This document shows positions 9,028-17,281 of a stretch of DNA of 64,000 nt, piece by piece. Both the position numbers and the translations under genes were made by a program. How positions within the stretch are numbered: the first letter of the stretch is position 1; each line of letters begins with the position of its first letter. The notes below the pieces were generated by a model. That model did no database searches. It saw only the letters and a list, made by a program, of their open reading frames with translations, and was not told where the DNA came from. The DNA is taken from positions 62,001 through 126,000 of the forward strand of contig SVHC01000001.1 of the NCBI GenBank assembly GCA_015056055.1, given 5' to 3'. Source of the stretch: Clostridiales bacterium. Its GTDB lineage: Bacteria; Bacillota; Clostridia; Christensenellales; Aristaeellaceae.

Positions 9028-9380
9028 GGACGGACGCGGTGAATCCCCTCCGTCATCATCGCACTGTTCTGCGCTGCGCTTGAACAGTGTTCCGCCGCTT
9101 CGCATTGCCTTACACTTCGTGAGGCAATGTTCCACCCCTGCGGAGCGCGTTGCGCTGTCCTCGGAGTTCCAGCTTCGCTTCGCTCAGCCTCCGGTTGCGG
9201 AGGACTGCGTCCTGTCCTCAGGGCTTCAGCCTACGGCCTCGATGCCACCTCCCCTTGATTCAAGGGGAGCTTGTCGTCGCGCGGGCCGACGGATTCCGGA
9301 GGCTGAAGTGGCGGCAAACTTCGAGCGCCGCCACGGAACACTGGGCAAACGCAGTGCAGGCCAGTGCGGAGAAAGGAATT
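9028..9380. repeat. Multi-hairpin non-coding intergenic element
   Basis: A stretch of successive stem-loops without a credible gene: CACTGTT/AACAGTG (about 9061-9088), CATTGCCT/AGGCAATG (about 9103-9130), GGAGGAC/GTCCT..TCC, CTCCCCTTG/CAAGGGGAG (about 9249-9270) and GTGGCGGC/GCCGCCAC (about 9309-9335). The first stems are each followed by GTTCC. Such GC-rich hairpin repeats are common between genes of gut Firmicutes. Its first 20 bases reappear imperfectly at about 60696-60717 (AATAGCGGACGGA core). Confidence 0.55.
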
Positions 9381-9435
9381 CGTTGGTGTTCTTGATAGAA
9401 TTGTGCTTTGAAAGAAGGGGTTTTCAGAACGGCTT

Positions 9436-9490
9436 TGTCATTTCAGACACGAAAATGTATAATTCAGACGCCAAAATGTATCTTTCAGAC
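9436..9490. repeat. 21-bp tandem direct repeats, possible solo IS end
   Basis: TTCAGAC and AAAATGTAT recur with an exact 21-base period: units begin at 9441, 9462 and 9483 (the last truncated). The tract starts with TGTCA at 9436. Exact two-turn spacing is typical of stacked protein-binding sites such as the multiple transposase sites at IS21-family ends. It lies 9 bases upstream of a -35 box, so it could equally be an operator array. Confidence 0.6.
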
Positions 9491-9498
9491 AGAATCGC

Positions 9499-9526
9499 TT
9501 GACAGAGAAATGCGGGATGTTATACT
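9499..9526 (+). promoter_or_regulatory. Strong promoter of the DUF6273 gene
   Basis: TTGACA (9499-9504), 16-base spacer, TATACT (9521-9526), with an extended -10 TG at 9518-9519. Confidence 0.8.
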
Positions 9527-9587
9527 TAAATTAAGAAAAGTATCAAAAAGCTTTTTAATATAAGGAAGGATACAGGAGACCGAGAAA

Positions 9588-10391
9588 ATGAAAACTGCGA
9601 AAATGGTATCATGGTTGCTTGTAGTGACTTTACTGCTGGGCTGCATGATTTTTCCGGCGAGTGCAGAAGGGGAACGGCTGCCTCCTCCTGAAATTATGGA
9701 AAGGGAAGATTTGAATTTTCCGTATCTTACATTTGGTGCCTACGAGCAGGACAACAACCTTGAAAACGGTCCGGAACCCATTGAATGGCTCGTGCTGAAA
9801 GAAGAGGATGGAAGGGCGCTTGTACTCAGCCGCTATGCTCTGGCGCTGATGAAGTATCACCATACTGTTGCTATAGATTCTTCGGTTACGTGGGAAACGT
9901 GGGAAAGCCGCGCATGGCTGAATGGGGAATTTCTGGAAGCGGCTTTTTCCAAAGCGGAACAGGAAAGAATTCCTACGGTAACGGTGGAAACTCCTATGGT
10001 TCATGACCATGACCCGGGATTTGATAATGTCCCGGTTAACGATACCGAGGATAAACTGTTTCTTTTGAGCATGCAGGAGGCATCAAGGTACTTAAAGGGT
10101 GGAAAAGCACGCAGATGCCAGCCCACGGCATATGCCATTGCGGGTTATGAAGCTGCAATGGGGCAGGACTGGGAAACGTCTATGAGTGGATTCTGGAGGC
10201 GCGAAGAATACATGGGGAATTGCGTCTGGTATCTGCGTTCGCAAGGCAAATTTCCCGGCAGTGCCGCGCTTGTAGAAGTGTATGGCAGGATGACATATAT
10301 GTTTGATGCTATGATATATCTACCGGAACTCATTGTGCGTGATTTTATGTGGGGTATTCGCCCTGCAATGTGGATTGATTTGACACCGTAA
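9588..10391 (+). CDS. Secreted DUF6273-domain protein
   Basis: 267 aa. An N-terminal signal peptide is clear: charged start, hydrophobic core LLVVTLLLGCMIF, and cleavage near ASA-EGE at about residue 26. The body has the pattern of DUF6273 proteins: FGAYEQDNN, then PIEWLVLKEEDGRALVLSRYAL, then TWETWESRAWLNGEFLEAAF, with a C-terminal WGIRPAMWIDL strand. These domains are found in exported Firmicute proteins and resemble a lectin-like or SUMF-type fold; the function is not established. RBS AGGAG lies before the ATG. It is transcribed alone from the strong promoter at 9499, next to repeat DNA. Confidence 0.75.
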   Translation: MKTAKMVSWLLVVTLLLGCMIFPASAEGERLPPPEIMEREDLNFPYLTFGAYEQDNNLENGPEPIEWLVLKEEDGRALVLSRYALALMKYHHTVAIDSSVTWETWESRAWLNGEFLEAAFSKAEQERIPTVTVETPMVHDHDPGFDNVPVNDTEDKLFLLSMQEASRYLKGGKARRCQPTAYAIAGYEAAMGQDWETSMSGFWRREEYMGNCVWYLRSQGKFPGSAALVEVYGRMTYMFDAMIYLPELIVRDFMWGIRPAMWIDLTP

Positions 10392-10426
10392 GGCTTCCGT
10401 TTGGGAGACTGAAAGGTGATGACTAA

Positions 10427-10558
10427 TCCGCTATACCCATGGGATGCCACCTTCCGGGAAATGATGACTATGTTCTCGTTATGTGCGATGAAAAATACGG
10501 CGCTATCCACATGGATAAATATATTTTCGTTGCAGAGGTCAGAAACGTGCTGATTTAA
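10427..10558 (+). pseudogene. Possible remnant of a coding C-terminus
   Basis: A 43-codon open stretch lacks a good start or RBS, but its last two thirds read like real protein (GNDDYVLVMCDEKYGAIHMD, then KYIFVAEVRNVLI, then TAA). An overlapping frame from an ATG at 10419 gives a less protein-like 45-residue peptide. It may be the tail of a decayed gene downstream of the DUF6273 gene. The remaining bases between 10392 and 10580 show nothing else. Confidence 0.25.
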
Positions 10559-10584
10559 TGGCTGGAGCGTGAGGCTCCGCATAC

Positions 10585-10624
10585 AAAAGAATCCCCCGCA
10601 GAGCGTTTGAACTCTGCGGGGGAT
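10585..10624 (-). terminator. Terminator of the spo0A-like/deoB operon
   Basis: ATCCCCCGCAGAG (10591-10603) pairs with CTCTGCGGGGGAT (10612-10624). Read on the minus strand, the stem is followed by TCTTTTGT. Confidence 0.85.
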
Positions 10625-10643
10625 AATAATGCTCAGATGTGTT

Positions 10644-11816
10644 TTACAGCTTGATTTCGGAATAGAAGGATTCGCCGTCCACGCGACCCTTTGCGCCGAG
10701 GGCTTCAAGGATGGTGGCGGAGATATCCGCAAAGGAAGCGCGATCGCCGAGGTTTACGCCTTCCTGCAGACCGAGACCCCATACCAGTACCGGCACGCGC
10801 TCACGGGTGTGATCGGTTCCTTTATAGGTCGGGTCGCAGCCGTGGTCGGCGGTGATGATGAGCATGCCGTTATCGCCCAAGAGGCGCAGGATTTCCGGCA
10901 GACGCTGGTCAAAGTTTTCCAGGCAGCGGGCAAATCCGTCCACATCCCTGCGGTGGCCGTACATGGAATCGGTATCGACAAGGTTTGCAAACAGCAGACC
11001 CTTCCAGCCGGGCTTTTTCAGTGCTTCGATGATGGCATCGGTGCACTCTTCGTTGCCGGCGGCGTGATTGGAGAAGGTCAGGCTGCGGTGATTGAAGATG
11101 TCCTCAATCTTGCCCACGCCGTAAACATCGTAGCCCTCGCCGGACAGAACGTCCAGCATGGTCTTCCCGGCGGGATCAACGGAGAAATCGCGGCGGTTGC
11201 CGGTGCGCACGAATGCGCCGGGCGTGCCGCTGAAGGGGCGTGCGATAACGCGGGCAACGCCGTACTTGCCCTTGCATACGCGGCGGGCAATGCGGCAGAT
11301 GTGCCACAGTTCCATCGGGGGAATAATGGCCTCATGCGCAGCGATCTGGAAAACGCTGTCCGCAGAGGTGTAAACGATCAGTTTGCCGGTCAGCAGATGC
11401 TCGGGGCCGAGTTCCTCGATGATTTCCGTGCCGGATGCGGCGCGGTTGCCGATGACCTGCATGCCGCTTTCACGTTCAAACGCTTCGATCAATTCTGCCG
11501 GGAAGCCGTTCGGGAAGGTGGGGAAGGGCTCTTCCAGCGTAAGTCCCGCGATTTCCCAGTGACCGGTGGTGGTGTCTTTTCCGGCGGCTTTTGCCTGCAG
11601 GGTGCCGTAATTGCCGATGGGCGGCTCGTCTTCATCGCCCATGCCTACGGTGTCCAGAAGACCCAGCTCGCTCAGATTCGGAATGGAAGGCTTGCCTGCT
11701 TCCAGAACATGCTTGAGGGTGTTGGCGCCCTCATCGCCGTATTTTGCAGAGTCTGCCTGCGCACCTGCTCCAAGCGCGTCAAGAACGACCAGTGCTACTC
11801 TTTGGATATTTGCCAT
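10644..11816 (-). CDS. deoB: Phosphopentomutase
   Basis: 390 aa, the usual DeoB length. It interconverts ribose (or deoxyribose) 1-phosphate and 5-phosphate in nucleoside salvage. Alkaline-phosphatase-superfamily metal motifs are visible: VVLDALGAGA near the N-terminus, the DTTTGHWE signature (about residues 81-88), and ITADHGCDPTYKGTDHTRE near the C-terminus. RBS GGAGGG lies before the ATG, inside the end of the upstream gene; the two overlap by 22 bases, so translation is probably coupled. Terminated by the hairpin at 10591-10624. Confidence 0.95.
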   Translation of the reverse strand: MANIQRVALVVLDALGAGAQADSAKYGDEGANTLKHVLEAGKPSIPNLSELGLLDTVGMGDEDEPPIGNYGTLQAKAAGKDTTTGHWEIAGLTLEEPFPTFPNGFPAELIEAFERESGMQVIGNRAASGTEIIEELGPEHLLTGKLIVYTSADSVFQIAAHEAIIPPMELWHICRIARRVCKGKYGVARVIARPFSGTPGAFVRTGNRRDFSVDPAGKTMLDVLSGEGYDVYGVGKIEDIFNHRSLTFSNHAAGNEECTDAIIEALKKPGWKGLLFANLVDTDSMYGHRRDVDGFARCLENFDQRLPEILRLLGDNGMLIITADHGCDPTYKGTDHTRERVPVLVWGLGLQEGVNLGDRASFADISATILEALGAKGRVDGESFYSEIKL

Positions 11817-12481
11817 TCAAATCCCTCCAGGCGTAGTATGTCCGCGATAAGCGCAATCATTTCGGTATTGGTGGGTTTGGCGCGCTTATCGTCGATGGTG
11901 TTGAGAAATAGTTCATATTGCATTTGCGCATTGCCGCGCGTCCATGCGCGCTCGATTGCGCGGTAAATCCGCTGTTTTACATATACGGCGGTTGTGGAAA
12001 AATGCTCCGCCACAACGGAATAAAGGCCTGCCATCATATCGCTGATGAGCTTTCGGTCAAGATATGCGTGCAAAACGGCACAAAGGAGCATATCGCGGCC
12101 CGGTCCGTCCTGAACGCCCAGCTGCGTAAGCAGTTCCAGTGCGCGGCGCTTTGCGCCATCGGGTACACACTGGCGGGACGGAGAAAGCATATCGAGTGCG
12201 GCGCGAAGACTTTCGTCATTCGGCTCGGCACGCAGGCAGTTCAGCCGGCCTTCCGGGTCGGCTTCGGTGAGTATAACGGCGGGATGGGTCATCAGTTCGC
12301 GCCTGTGGATGCGGTCAACAAGCTCGACCGGTCCGGTGGCGATTACCACATCCGGCATGGAGGAAAGCGCCCAGTAAAGCTCCGGCAGCGTGCGGCATAC
12401 ATGGAGCGTGCGGATGCCGAGGCGGCTTAAAACGGTGCGAAGATCGCAGTCCACGCAAACGGCAGTTTGCAGCATGCGCAT
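11795..12481 (-). CDS. Spo0A-family protein with degenerate receiver domain
   Basis: 228 aa from the ATG at 12481 (GGGGAGG at 12490-12496 decides the start). The C-terminal half is a recognisable Spo0A DNA-binding domain: LYSVVAEHFSTTAVYVKQRI, then YRAIERAWTRGN, then KPTNTEMIALIADILRLE. The N-terminal half aligns with a CheY-like receiver, but the phospho-acceptor Asp of the PDVLVLD motif is Thr (PDVVIAT), and the conserved Lys is missing. So it probably binds 0A-box DNA without phosphorelay control, or responds to another signal. It overlaps deoB by 22 bases. It could be the only Spo0A of a poor sporulator or a paralogue. Confidence 0.8.
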   Translation of the reverse strand: MRMLQTAVCVDCDLRTVLSRLGIRTLHVCRTLPELYWALSSMPDVVIATGPVELVDRIHRRELMTHPAVILTEADPEGRLNCLRAEPNDESLRAALDMLSPSRQCVPDGAKRRALELLTQLGVQDGPGRDMLLCAVLHAYLDRKLISDMMAGLYSVVAEHFSTTAVYVKQRIYRAIERAWTRGNAQMQYELFLNTIDDKRAKPTNTEMIALIADILRLEGFEWQISKE

Positions 12482-12600
12482 AAATACCGCCTCCCCTCTA
12501 CGAAAAGACAATTCGACGGAACAGGGGAAATTCCTCCATAATTTTCTCTTAATAAAAGGATTTTTTTGCAGACGGCCGTATAATCATGCTTCCAATTAAA

Positions 12601-12646
12601 AGTACCCCGCATCCGGCGGGAATATTCCCATAGATGCGGGGCACTT
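12601..12646 (-). terminator. Terminator of the M48 protease operon
   Basis: AGTACCCCGCAT (12601-12612) pairs with ATGCGGGGCACTT (12634-12646); the minus-strand reading ends in ACTTTTAATT. Confidence 0.75.
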
Positions 12647-12666
12647 TAATGCGTGGGAAAGGATTT

Positions 12667-13896
12667 CTACGAGCGGGAGTTCATGGCCTTTTCGACTTCC
12701 TCAATGCGGCTGGAAAGCGGCGGATGGCTGTATTCCAGCACTACATATACGCGGGAAGGGGAAAGATGGGCGAAATTTTCCTTTGCAAGCTTTTTGAGTG
12801 CGGTGATCATGGCTGCACCGTGGCCTTCCTTTACGGCCTGACGGTCAGCGCGATATTCGGCAAAGCGGCTGTAGGCGTTCATTGCCATGCCGGTAATGGG
12901 CTGCAGGATGCCAAGGCCTACGCTCAGAAGGATAAAACCGAAACCGTAATTGACGTTTGCAAATCCAAATGCCGTGTGAAGGGAACTCTCGCGTACGGCA
13001 AACCATACGACAACTGCCATCAGCAGAAGATTTCCGATATTCATGATCTGCTGCTTGAGAACATCCTTATTCAGCCCGTGACCGAGCTCATGGGCGAATA
13101 CGGCGCAGATTTCATCGGCAGACATGGCGTTCACCAGATTGTCATACAGTACGATGGTTTTCATCTTGCCAAAGCCGGTGAAATAGGCATTGAGCTTCGT
13201 GGTGCGGCGGGATGCATCCATCACTTCGATGGCCTTTACCTTGTAGCCGTGGCTGGTGAGAAGCGCCATCAGGCGGTCTTTCAGTTCGCCGTCCTCAAGC
13301 GGAACGAACTTGTTTCCCATGCGGCTGATGAACGGATACAGGAAGGAAATGACCAGGGAAATTACGAACACAGCGCCTGCAAACAGAACGATCATCCAGT
13401 CGCCCATGGACATGTGCAGCGCGGAAAGAATCCATACAAGCGCAAGCGAGAGAACAAGCTCGATTGCAAAGGAACGCAGCTGATCAATCACAAAGGTTTT
13501 CAGGGTGGAACGGTTGAAACCATATTTCTGTTCGATAACCATGGTGTTGACATAGCCGAAAATGGAACCTACGCCAATGTCGATCACGGTTTCCAGAAGA
13601 ACCACGGCAAAGAACTGCCAGCGAATGCCTTCCGGGAAAAGGGATGCGAATGCGGAGTATGCATTCGATGCAAGCACGCAGAGCGTTACAATGCAGGAAA
13701 CGGCGGTGGAAATCATGCTCAGGCGGCAGTTTTCGGCGCTGTATGCCTTCCATTTCTTGTAGGTTTCGGCATCATATACGTCGGCTACGTTTGAAGGGGT
13801 GGGATTGTTGGCGGAACGGTACTGCACGATATTCAGAATCATGCGGTACACGCTGCTCAGAACCACAAGCAGCAGAACGATCAGTTTGATATTCAT
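12667..13896 (-). CDS. M48-family membrane zinc metalloprotease
   Basis: 409 aa Ste24/HtpX-like protease. The catalytic zinc motif HELGH (about residues 268-272, in FAHELGHGLNKDVL) and a downstream EYRADRQAV Glu ligand are present. Several hydrophobic membrane spans occur: the N-terminal LIVLLLVVLSSVY, and others near 60-80, 95-115 and 180-210. Such enzymes degrade or process membrane proteins, or trim CAAX-like peptides. RBS GGAGGAA before the ATG. It is the last gene of a minus-strand operon; the racemase gene ends 18 bases upstream. Confidence 0.85.
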   Translation of the reverse strand: MNIKLIVLLLVVLSSVYRMILNIVQYRSANNPTPSNVADVYDAETYKKWKAYSAENCRLSMISTAVSCIVTLCVLASNAYSAFASLFPEGIRWQFFAVVLLETVIDIGVGSIFGYVNTMVIEQKYGFNRSTLKTFVIDQLRSFAIELVLSLALVWILSALHMSMGDWMIVLFAGAVFVISLVISFLYPFISRMGNKFVPLEDGELKDRLMALLTSHGYKVKAIEVMDASRRTTKLNAYFTGFGKMKTIVLYDNLVNAMSADEICAVFAHELGHGLNKDVLKQQIMNIGNLLLMAVVVWFAVRESSLHTAFGFANVNYGFGFILLSVGLGILQPITGMAMNAYSRFAEYRADRQAVKEGHGAAMITALKKLAKENFAHLSPSRVYVVLEYSHPPLSSRIEEVEKAMNSRS

Positions 13897-13914
13897 GTAA
13901 GATTCCTCCGTTTT

Positions 13915-14604
13915 TTATTCTGTCGCAAGAAGGGCAGCCTTCTGCGCGTGAATCAGGGTGGTATCAAATACCGGGAGAGAAACATCAGCCTGTCCGATCA
14001 GAAGGCCGATTTCCGTGCAGCCGAGGATAACGCCCTCTGCACCGCGCTTTTGCAGATCGGAAATGATGGTAACGAATTTTGCTTTTGAATCGTCCTTCAG
14101 AATACCGAGGCAGAGTTCGTTGTAGATAACGTCGTTAACGAGTTTAACGCCGTCATCATCGGGAATCACGACTTCAATACCGGTTTCCGTGATTTTGTTT
14201 TTGTAGAAATCCTGCGTCATGGTGTATTTTGTGCCAAGGAGAGCTACTTTCCGGATGCCGCGCGATTGGAGAACAGATGCGGTTGCCTCCGCAATGTGGA
14301 CGATGGGGATGGAGATTTTCTTTTGAATGTCCGGTGCAACCTTGTGCATGGTGTTTGTGCAGATAATGATAAAATCCGCACCGGCTTTTTCCAGATTCTG
14401 CGCGGCAGATGCCAGAACTTCCGCGCTTTTTTTCCACTCGCCCTGCGACTGATATTCCTCGATTTCGGCAAAATCCACACTGTAGAGCAGGATCTTTGCC
14501 GAGTGAAGGCCGCCGAGCTTTTCTTTTACGGTTTCGTTGATTACCTGATAATATGTAACCGTGCTTTCCCAGCTCATTCCGCCAATCAGGCCGATGGTTT
14601 TCAT
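13915..14604 (-). CDS. Aspartate/glutamate racemase-family protein
   Basis: 229 aa. It has the two catalytic cysteines of cofactor-independent amino-acid racemases: CTNTMH at about residue 83 and GCTEIGLL at about residue 194, plus the N-terminal GLIGGMSWEST signature of the YgeA/RacX type. It probably makes D-amino acids (Asp, Glu or a broad range) for the cell wall or signalling. RBS AAGGAG. It sits 19 bases downstream of the HD-domain gene in the same operon. Confidence 0.85.
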   Translation of the reverse strand: MKTIGLIGGMSWESTVTYYQVINETVKEKLGGLHSAKILLYSVDFAEIEEYQSQGEWKKSAEVLASAAQNLEKAGADFIIICTNTMHKVAPDIQKKISIPIVHIAEATASVLQSRGIRKVALLGTKYTMTQDFYKNKITETGIEVVIPDDDGVKLVNDVIYNELCLGILKDDSKAKFVTIISDLQKRGAEGVILGCTEIGLLIGQADVSLPVFDTTLIHAQKAALLATE

Positions 14605-14623
14605 GAGATTGCTCCTTTCAGAA

Positions 14624-15211
14624 TCATTCTTTTAAGCTGCCTCTGCGTATGTTTTCCTGAATGATTTGGTCGGTTGCTTCGAAAAGCGTATCCGAGCCAA
14701 GTTTGGTGAGATTGTGGCGGCGATAAATCTGCGCGGCGTTTACGCCGTGTTCCTTCCAGTCGCTGCCGCCGTTGGAATCATTCAGAATCAGAGGCTGCAG
14801 ATTGTCAAGGGAGTGCGCGAATTTGGATTCGGCAGTCTGATATTCCTCAAATTCATCGAACAGGGCAATGAATTCCGCTTTCTGGTCTTCCGGCAGAAGG
14901 GAGAATATGCGCTCCTTTGCCGCGTCCTCGCGCTCTTTCTGCGTTTTCAGGTTCTCGTCATCATAGGCGTAGGTATCGCCTGCATCGATTTCCACAATAT
15001 CATGAATCAGGCACATCAGAATGACTTTTGCGATATCGACTTTCTCGTTGGCGTGCTCGCGCAAAAGATAGGCCATAATGGCCATGTGCCATGCGTGCTC
15101 TGCATCGTTTTCCCGTCTGCCGTGACCGGACAGGTGGGTCTGGCGAAAGATATTTTTCTCTTTGTCGATTTCAAGGGCAAATTCCAATTGCTTTTTCAGG
15201 CGTTCGTTCAT
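14624..15211 (-). CDS. HD-domain phosphohydrolase (YfbR-like)
   Basis: 195 aa. The metal-binding H...HD...D pattern is visible: GRRENDAEHAWHMA (about residues 31-44), LIHDIVEIDAGDT (about 67-79), and a later Asp in HSLDNLQP. This is the pattern of 5'-deoxynucleotidase YfbR-type HD hydrolases, so a role in nucleotide pool cleaning is likely. RBS AGGGAG precedes the ATG. It lies in an operon with the unknown protein upstream (37-base gap) and the racemase downstream. Confidence 0.8.
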   Translation of the reverse strand: MNERLKKQLEFALEIDKEKNIFRQTHLSGHGRRENDAEHAWHMAIMAYLLREHANEKVDIAKVILMCLIHDIVEIDAGDTYAYDDENLKTQKEREDAAKERIFSLLPEDQKAEFIALFDEFEEYQTAESKFAHSLDNLQPLILNDSNGGSDWKEHGVNAAQIYRRHNLTKLGSDTLFEATDQIIQENIRRGSLKE

Positions 15212-15248
15212 GATAAAGGCTCCCTTATGATCAGGTTTCTTTATTATA

Positions 15249-16316
15249 TCACTTTTTCGTCAGACGGTATATACGGATTTTGGCCTTGGGGTCATATTTG
15301 CCAGCATAAAAACTGCCGTGCGTGACGGTAAGGACATGACCGTCCGCAAATTCTGCAAATTCGCCTTTGCAGGGCAGCCTTGCTGCGATTTTCAGGGTAG
15401 TATCGACGATGCAAATTTGATTTTTGGAACAAAGAAGGAGTTCGCCGGAGGGCAGAAATTCCTTTGCAATGAATCCTGCAGGAAGGGCCAGCTTTTTTCC
15501 GTGATACTTGGGCGGGCAGTGTTTGCTGAATGAAACCGTATGGACGTCAAGGGTAAGCGTGTGATTGAATCGCGGGTCCAGACGGAAGTGAGGGATTTGA
15601 TCGGTGTAGAACTCCTCCGTGCTTATTGGCACCAGCTTGCCTTCGGTGAAACGAACAGGATGGAAGGCGGCTCCGGCGGCGGTTTCATAGCCCAACAGGA
15701 AACAAAAAGGCTTGAAATACCGGGGATCATCCCCTTTGGGCAGATTGCGCAAAAAGAGTTTGCCGGGTTGCTCTGAAACAAGTTCAAGGCGAAACGGCGC
15801 GCTTTTTCCGGTAAGGCTTTTTTCTGCCGAGTGGTATTTCTGCCAGAACATATCCCCACGCGAACGGCGCAGAATTTCCGGTTCATTGCAAAATTCCGGT
15901 GCGTACAGAAGACATACGCCGAAATATTCTTCCAGCAGGGCGATTTTCTTCTCTGCATCAGCACATTTCAGAATAGAGGAAAGCCGTCTGTTTCCGGCGG
16001 GATAGCCGAGCAATTCTGCGATTTTACCAATGCCTGTTTTGCCGGAGGGATTAGAATCGGAATACCGGGCGACTGTTTTGCCGCTGAGAAACAGGGAAAA
16101 CCACACAGAATCGCTGTCCGCTACGCCAAAGAGAAGAACCGGCGCTTCAATACTTTTGGAAATGCGCTTTGCAATGCCATGCATTTCCTGCGGCGAAGTT
16201 TCGGAAAAATCCTCCGTGCAAGTCTGCCAGCCTTCGGAAAAAGGCAGGAATACATATGGACAATCGGCAGGAGAAACAGAACTGAAAATATGAATGCCGG
16301 AAAGGGAGATGCCCAT
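15249..16316 (-). CDS. Hypothetical protein, first gene of the HD/racemase/M48 operon
   Basis: 355 aa from the ATG at 16316, with AGAGGTGA as RBS; a TTG six codons upstream would overlap that RBS. No signal peptide or membrane span. The N-terminal half is mixed alpha/beta with a GLFG-like LLFGVADSDSVWFSLFLSG core. The C-terminal 130 residues are rich in beta strands and look like a short propeller or jelly roll (LPSGELLLCSKNQICIVDTT). No family was recognised. Confidence 0.7.
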   Translation of the reverse strand: MGISLSGIHIFSSVSPADCPYVFLPFSEGWQTCTEDFSETSPQEMHGIAKRISKSIEAPVLLFGVADSDSVWFSLFLSGKTVARYSDSNPSGKTGIGKIAELLGYPAGNRRLSSILKCADAEKKIALLEEYFGVCLLYAPEFCNEPEILRRSRGDMFWQKYHSAEKSLTGKSAPFRLELVSEQPGKLFLRNLPKGDDPRYFKPFCFLLGYETAAGAAFHPVRFTEGKLVPISTEEFYTDQIPHFRLDPRFNHTLTLDVHTVSFSKHCPPKYHGKKLALPAGFIAKEFLPSGELLLCSKNQICIVDTTLKIAARLPCKGEFAEFADGHVLTVTHGSFYAGKYDPKAKIRIYRLTKK

Positions 16317-16348
16317 GGTTTCACCTCTGAACAAATGCTATGACTACA

Positions 16349-16377
16349 GCAAGCGCAGGATATCTGCCTGCGCTTGC
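16349..16377. other. 11-bp intergenic hairpin
   Basis: GCAAGCGCAGG (16349-16359) pairs with CCTGCGCTTGC (16367-16377). It has no T-run on either strand, so it is probably a weak terminator or mRNA-stability hairpin between the zinc-ribbon gene and the next operon. Confidence 0.5.
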
Positions 16378-16410
16378 ATGAGAAAATTATTCCGCTGGAA
16401 TGTTATATGA

Positions 16411-17148
16411 TTACTTCTTGACGTATCCGTTGGCGAGGAGAGCGCTTTCCGTCTGATACATGGAGAGGAGACCGGAACCGGTGGTTTCAAGTATGCCGAG
16501 TTCGGAAAGCTTCTGAATGTTGGTGGAGTTGTCCAGTTTTTTGCAAGTGATAGTAATGATATAGTAATTGTTGCCCGTGCTGTAAGAAACCGAGCTGACT
16601 CCCGGAAGTTCGTATGCGCTAAAAACTTCCTTCATGGATTCATCCAAAACGGGGATTTCATCAGCGCTCAGGTCGCTTATCGGATAGTATATGGTGTCCA
16701 CCATTTCCTTGATAAGGTCACCGGAGTAACCGAATTCGAGATCTTCAATCATGCCGTCTTCGTCAACGATGGCGTATGCGGAGGAATCCATTCCGACAAA
16801 AATATGCGGGGCGCGAACAATATGTCTGCTGCTGAAAATCTCAGAGTAGGCTGCAGAGATCGTAGAACTCTTTTCAATAGTGGGCGTGTTGGCGGGAGTG
16901 GAAACCATGCCGGGTGCCAGAAGATATTTTCCGATCAGGAAGGCTGCAGCTACAACGATCAGGGTGACGAGGAAGGAACCCTTCTTTTTCGGCTGCTGTT
17001 TACCGGAAGGCTGGGTGGTGGTGTTAGCGGTTGCCGCTGCAGGTGCGCTCTGCGGCTGGGGGGCAGGATTGGCGGTTGCTTTGGCACCGCACTTGTTGCA
17101 GAAGCTGGCGTTATCCGGGATTTGCTGACCGCATTTGGAACAAAACAT
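16411..17148 (-). CDS. Zinc-ribbon single-pass membrane protein
   Basis: 245 aa from the ATG at 17148 (GGAGG RBS); the longer reading would include the promoter. The N-terminus is a zinc ribbon (MFCSKCGQQIP, then CNKCGAK). It is followed by a Pro/Ala/Thr/Gln-rich linker, a membrane span LVTLIVVAAAFLIGKYLL (about residues 60-78) and an extracellular domain of about 150 residues that ends in LLANGYVKK. This is a common Gram-positive design with a cytosolic zinc ribbon and an exported domain. Function unknown. Transcribed alone from a consensus promoter. Confidence 0.75.
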   Translation of the reverse strand: MFCSKCGQQIPDNASFCNKCGAKATANPAPQPQSAPAAATANTTTQPSGKQQPKKKGSFLVTLIVVAAAFLIGKYLLAPGMVSTPANTPTIEKSSTISAAYSEIFSSRHIVRAPHIFVGMDSSAYAIVDEDGMIEDLEFGYSGDLIKEMVDTIYYPISDLSADEIPVLDESMKEVFSAYELPGVSSVSYSTGNNYYIITITCKKLDNSTNIQKLSELGILETTGSGLLSMYQTESALLANGYVKK

Positions 17149-17182
17149 ACTGACTTCCTCCGTATAGTAAAGTTGTAGAAAG

Positions 17183-17211
17183 ATTATATATGTATGGCGA
17201 AAAAATGTCAA
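17183..17211 (-). promoter_or_regulatory. Consensus promoter of the zinc-ribbon gene
   Basis: On the minus strand TTGACA (17206-17211), 17-base spacer, TATAAT (17183-17188): both hexamers are perfect. Confidence 0.85.
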
Positions 17212-17229
17212 TAATCTGGAGAACCCTGA

Positions 17230-17264
17230 GAGAAAAATAAGGGCAGGGAACGCATGCCCTGCCC
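17230..17264 (-). terminator. Terminator of the small repeat protein gene
   Basis: GGGCAGGG (17241-17248) pairs with CCCTGCCC (17257-17264); minus-strand T-rich tail TTATTTTTCTCT. The same stem is reused after spoIVB at 17803-17830. Confidence 0.8.
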
Positions 17265-17281
17265 GATAAAGTCAGATTGGT

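Noticed and set aside
9436-9490. 21-bp repeats as a mini CRISPR
   Set aside because: Units are contiguous with no spacers, and there are no cas genes.
9014-9502. 162-codon plus-strand frame in the repeat region
   Set aside because: It runs through hairpin repeat DNA, has no RBS, and reads as low-quality peptide.
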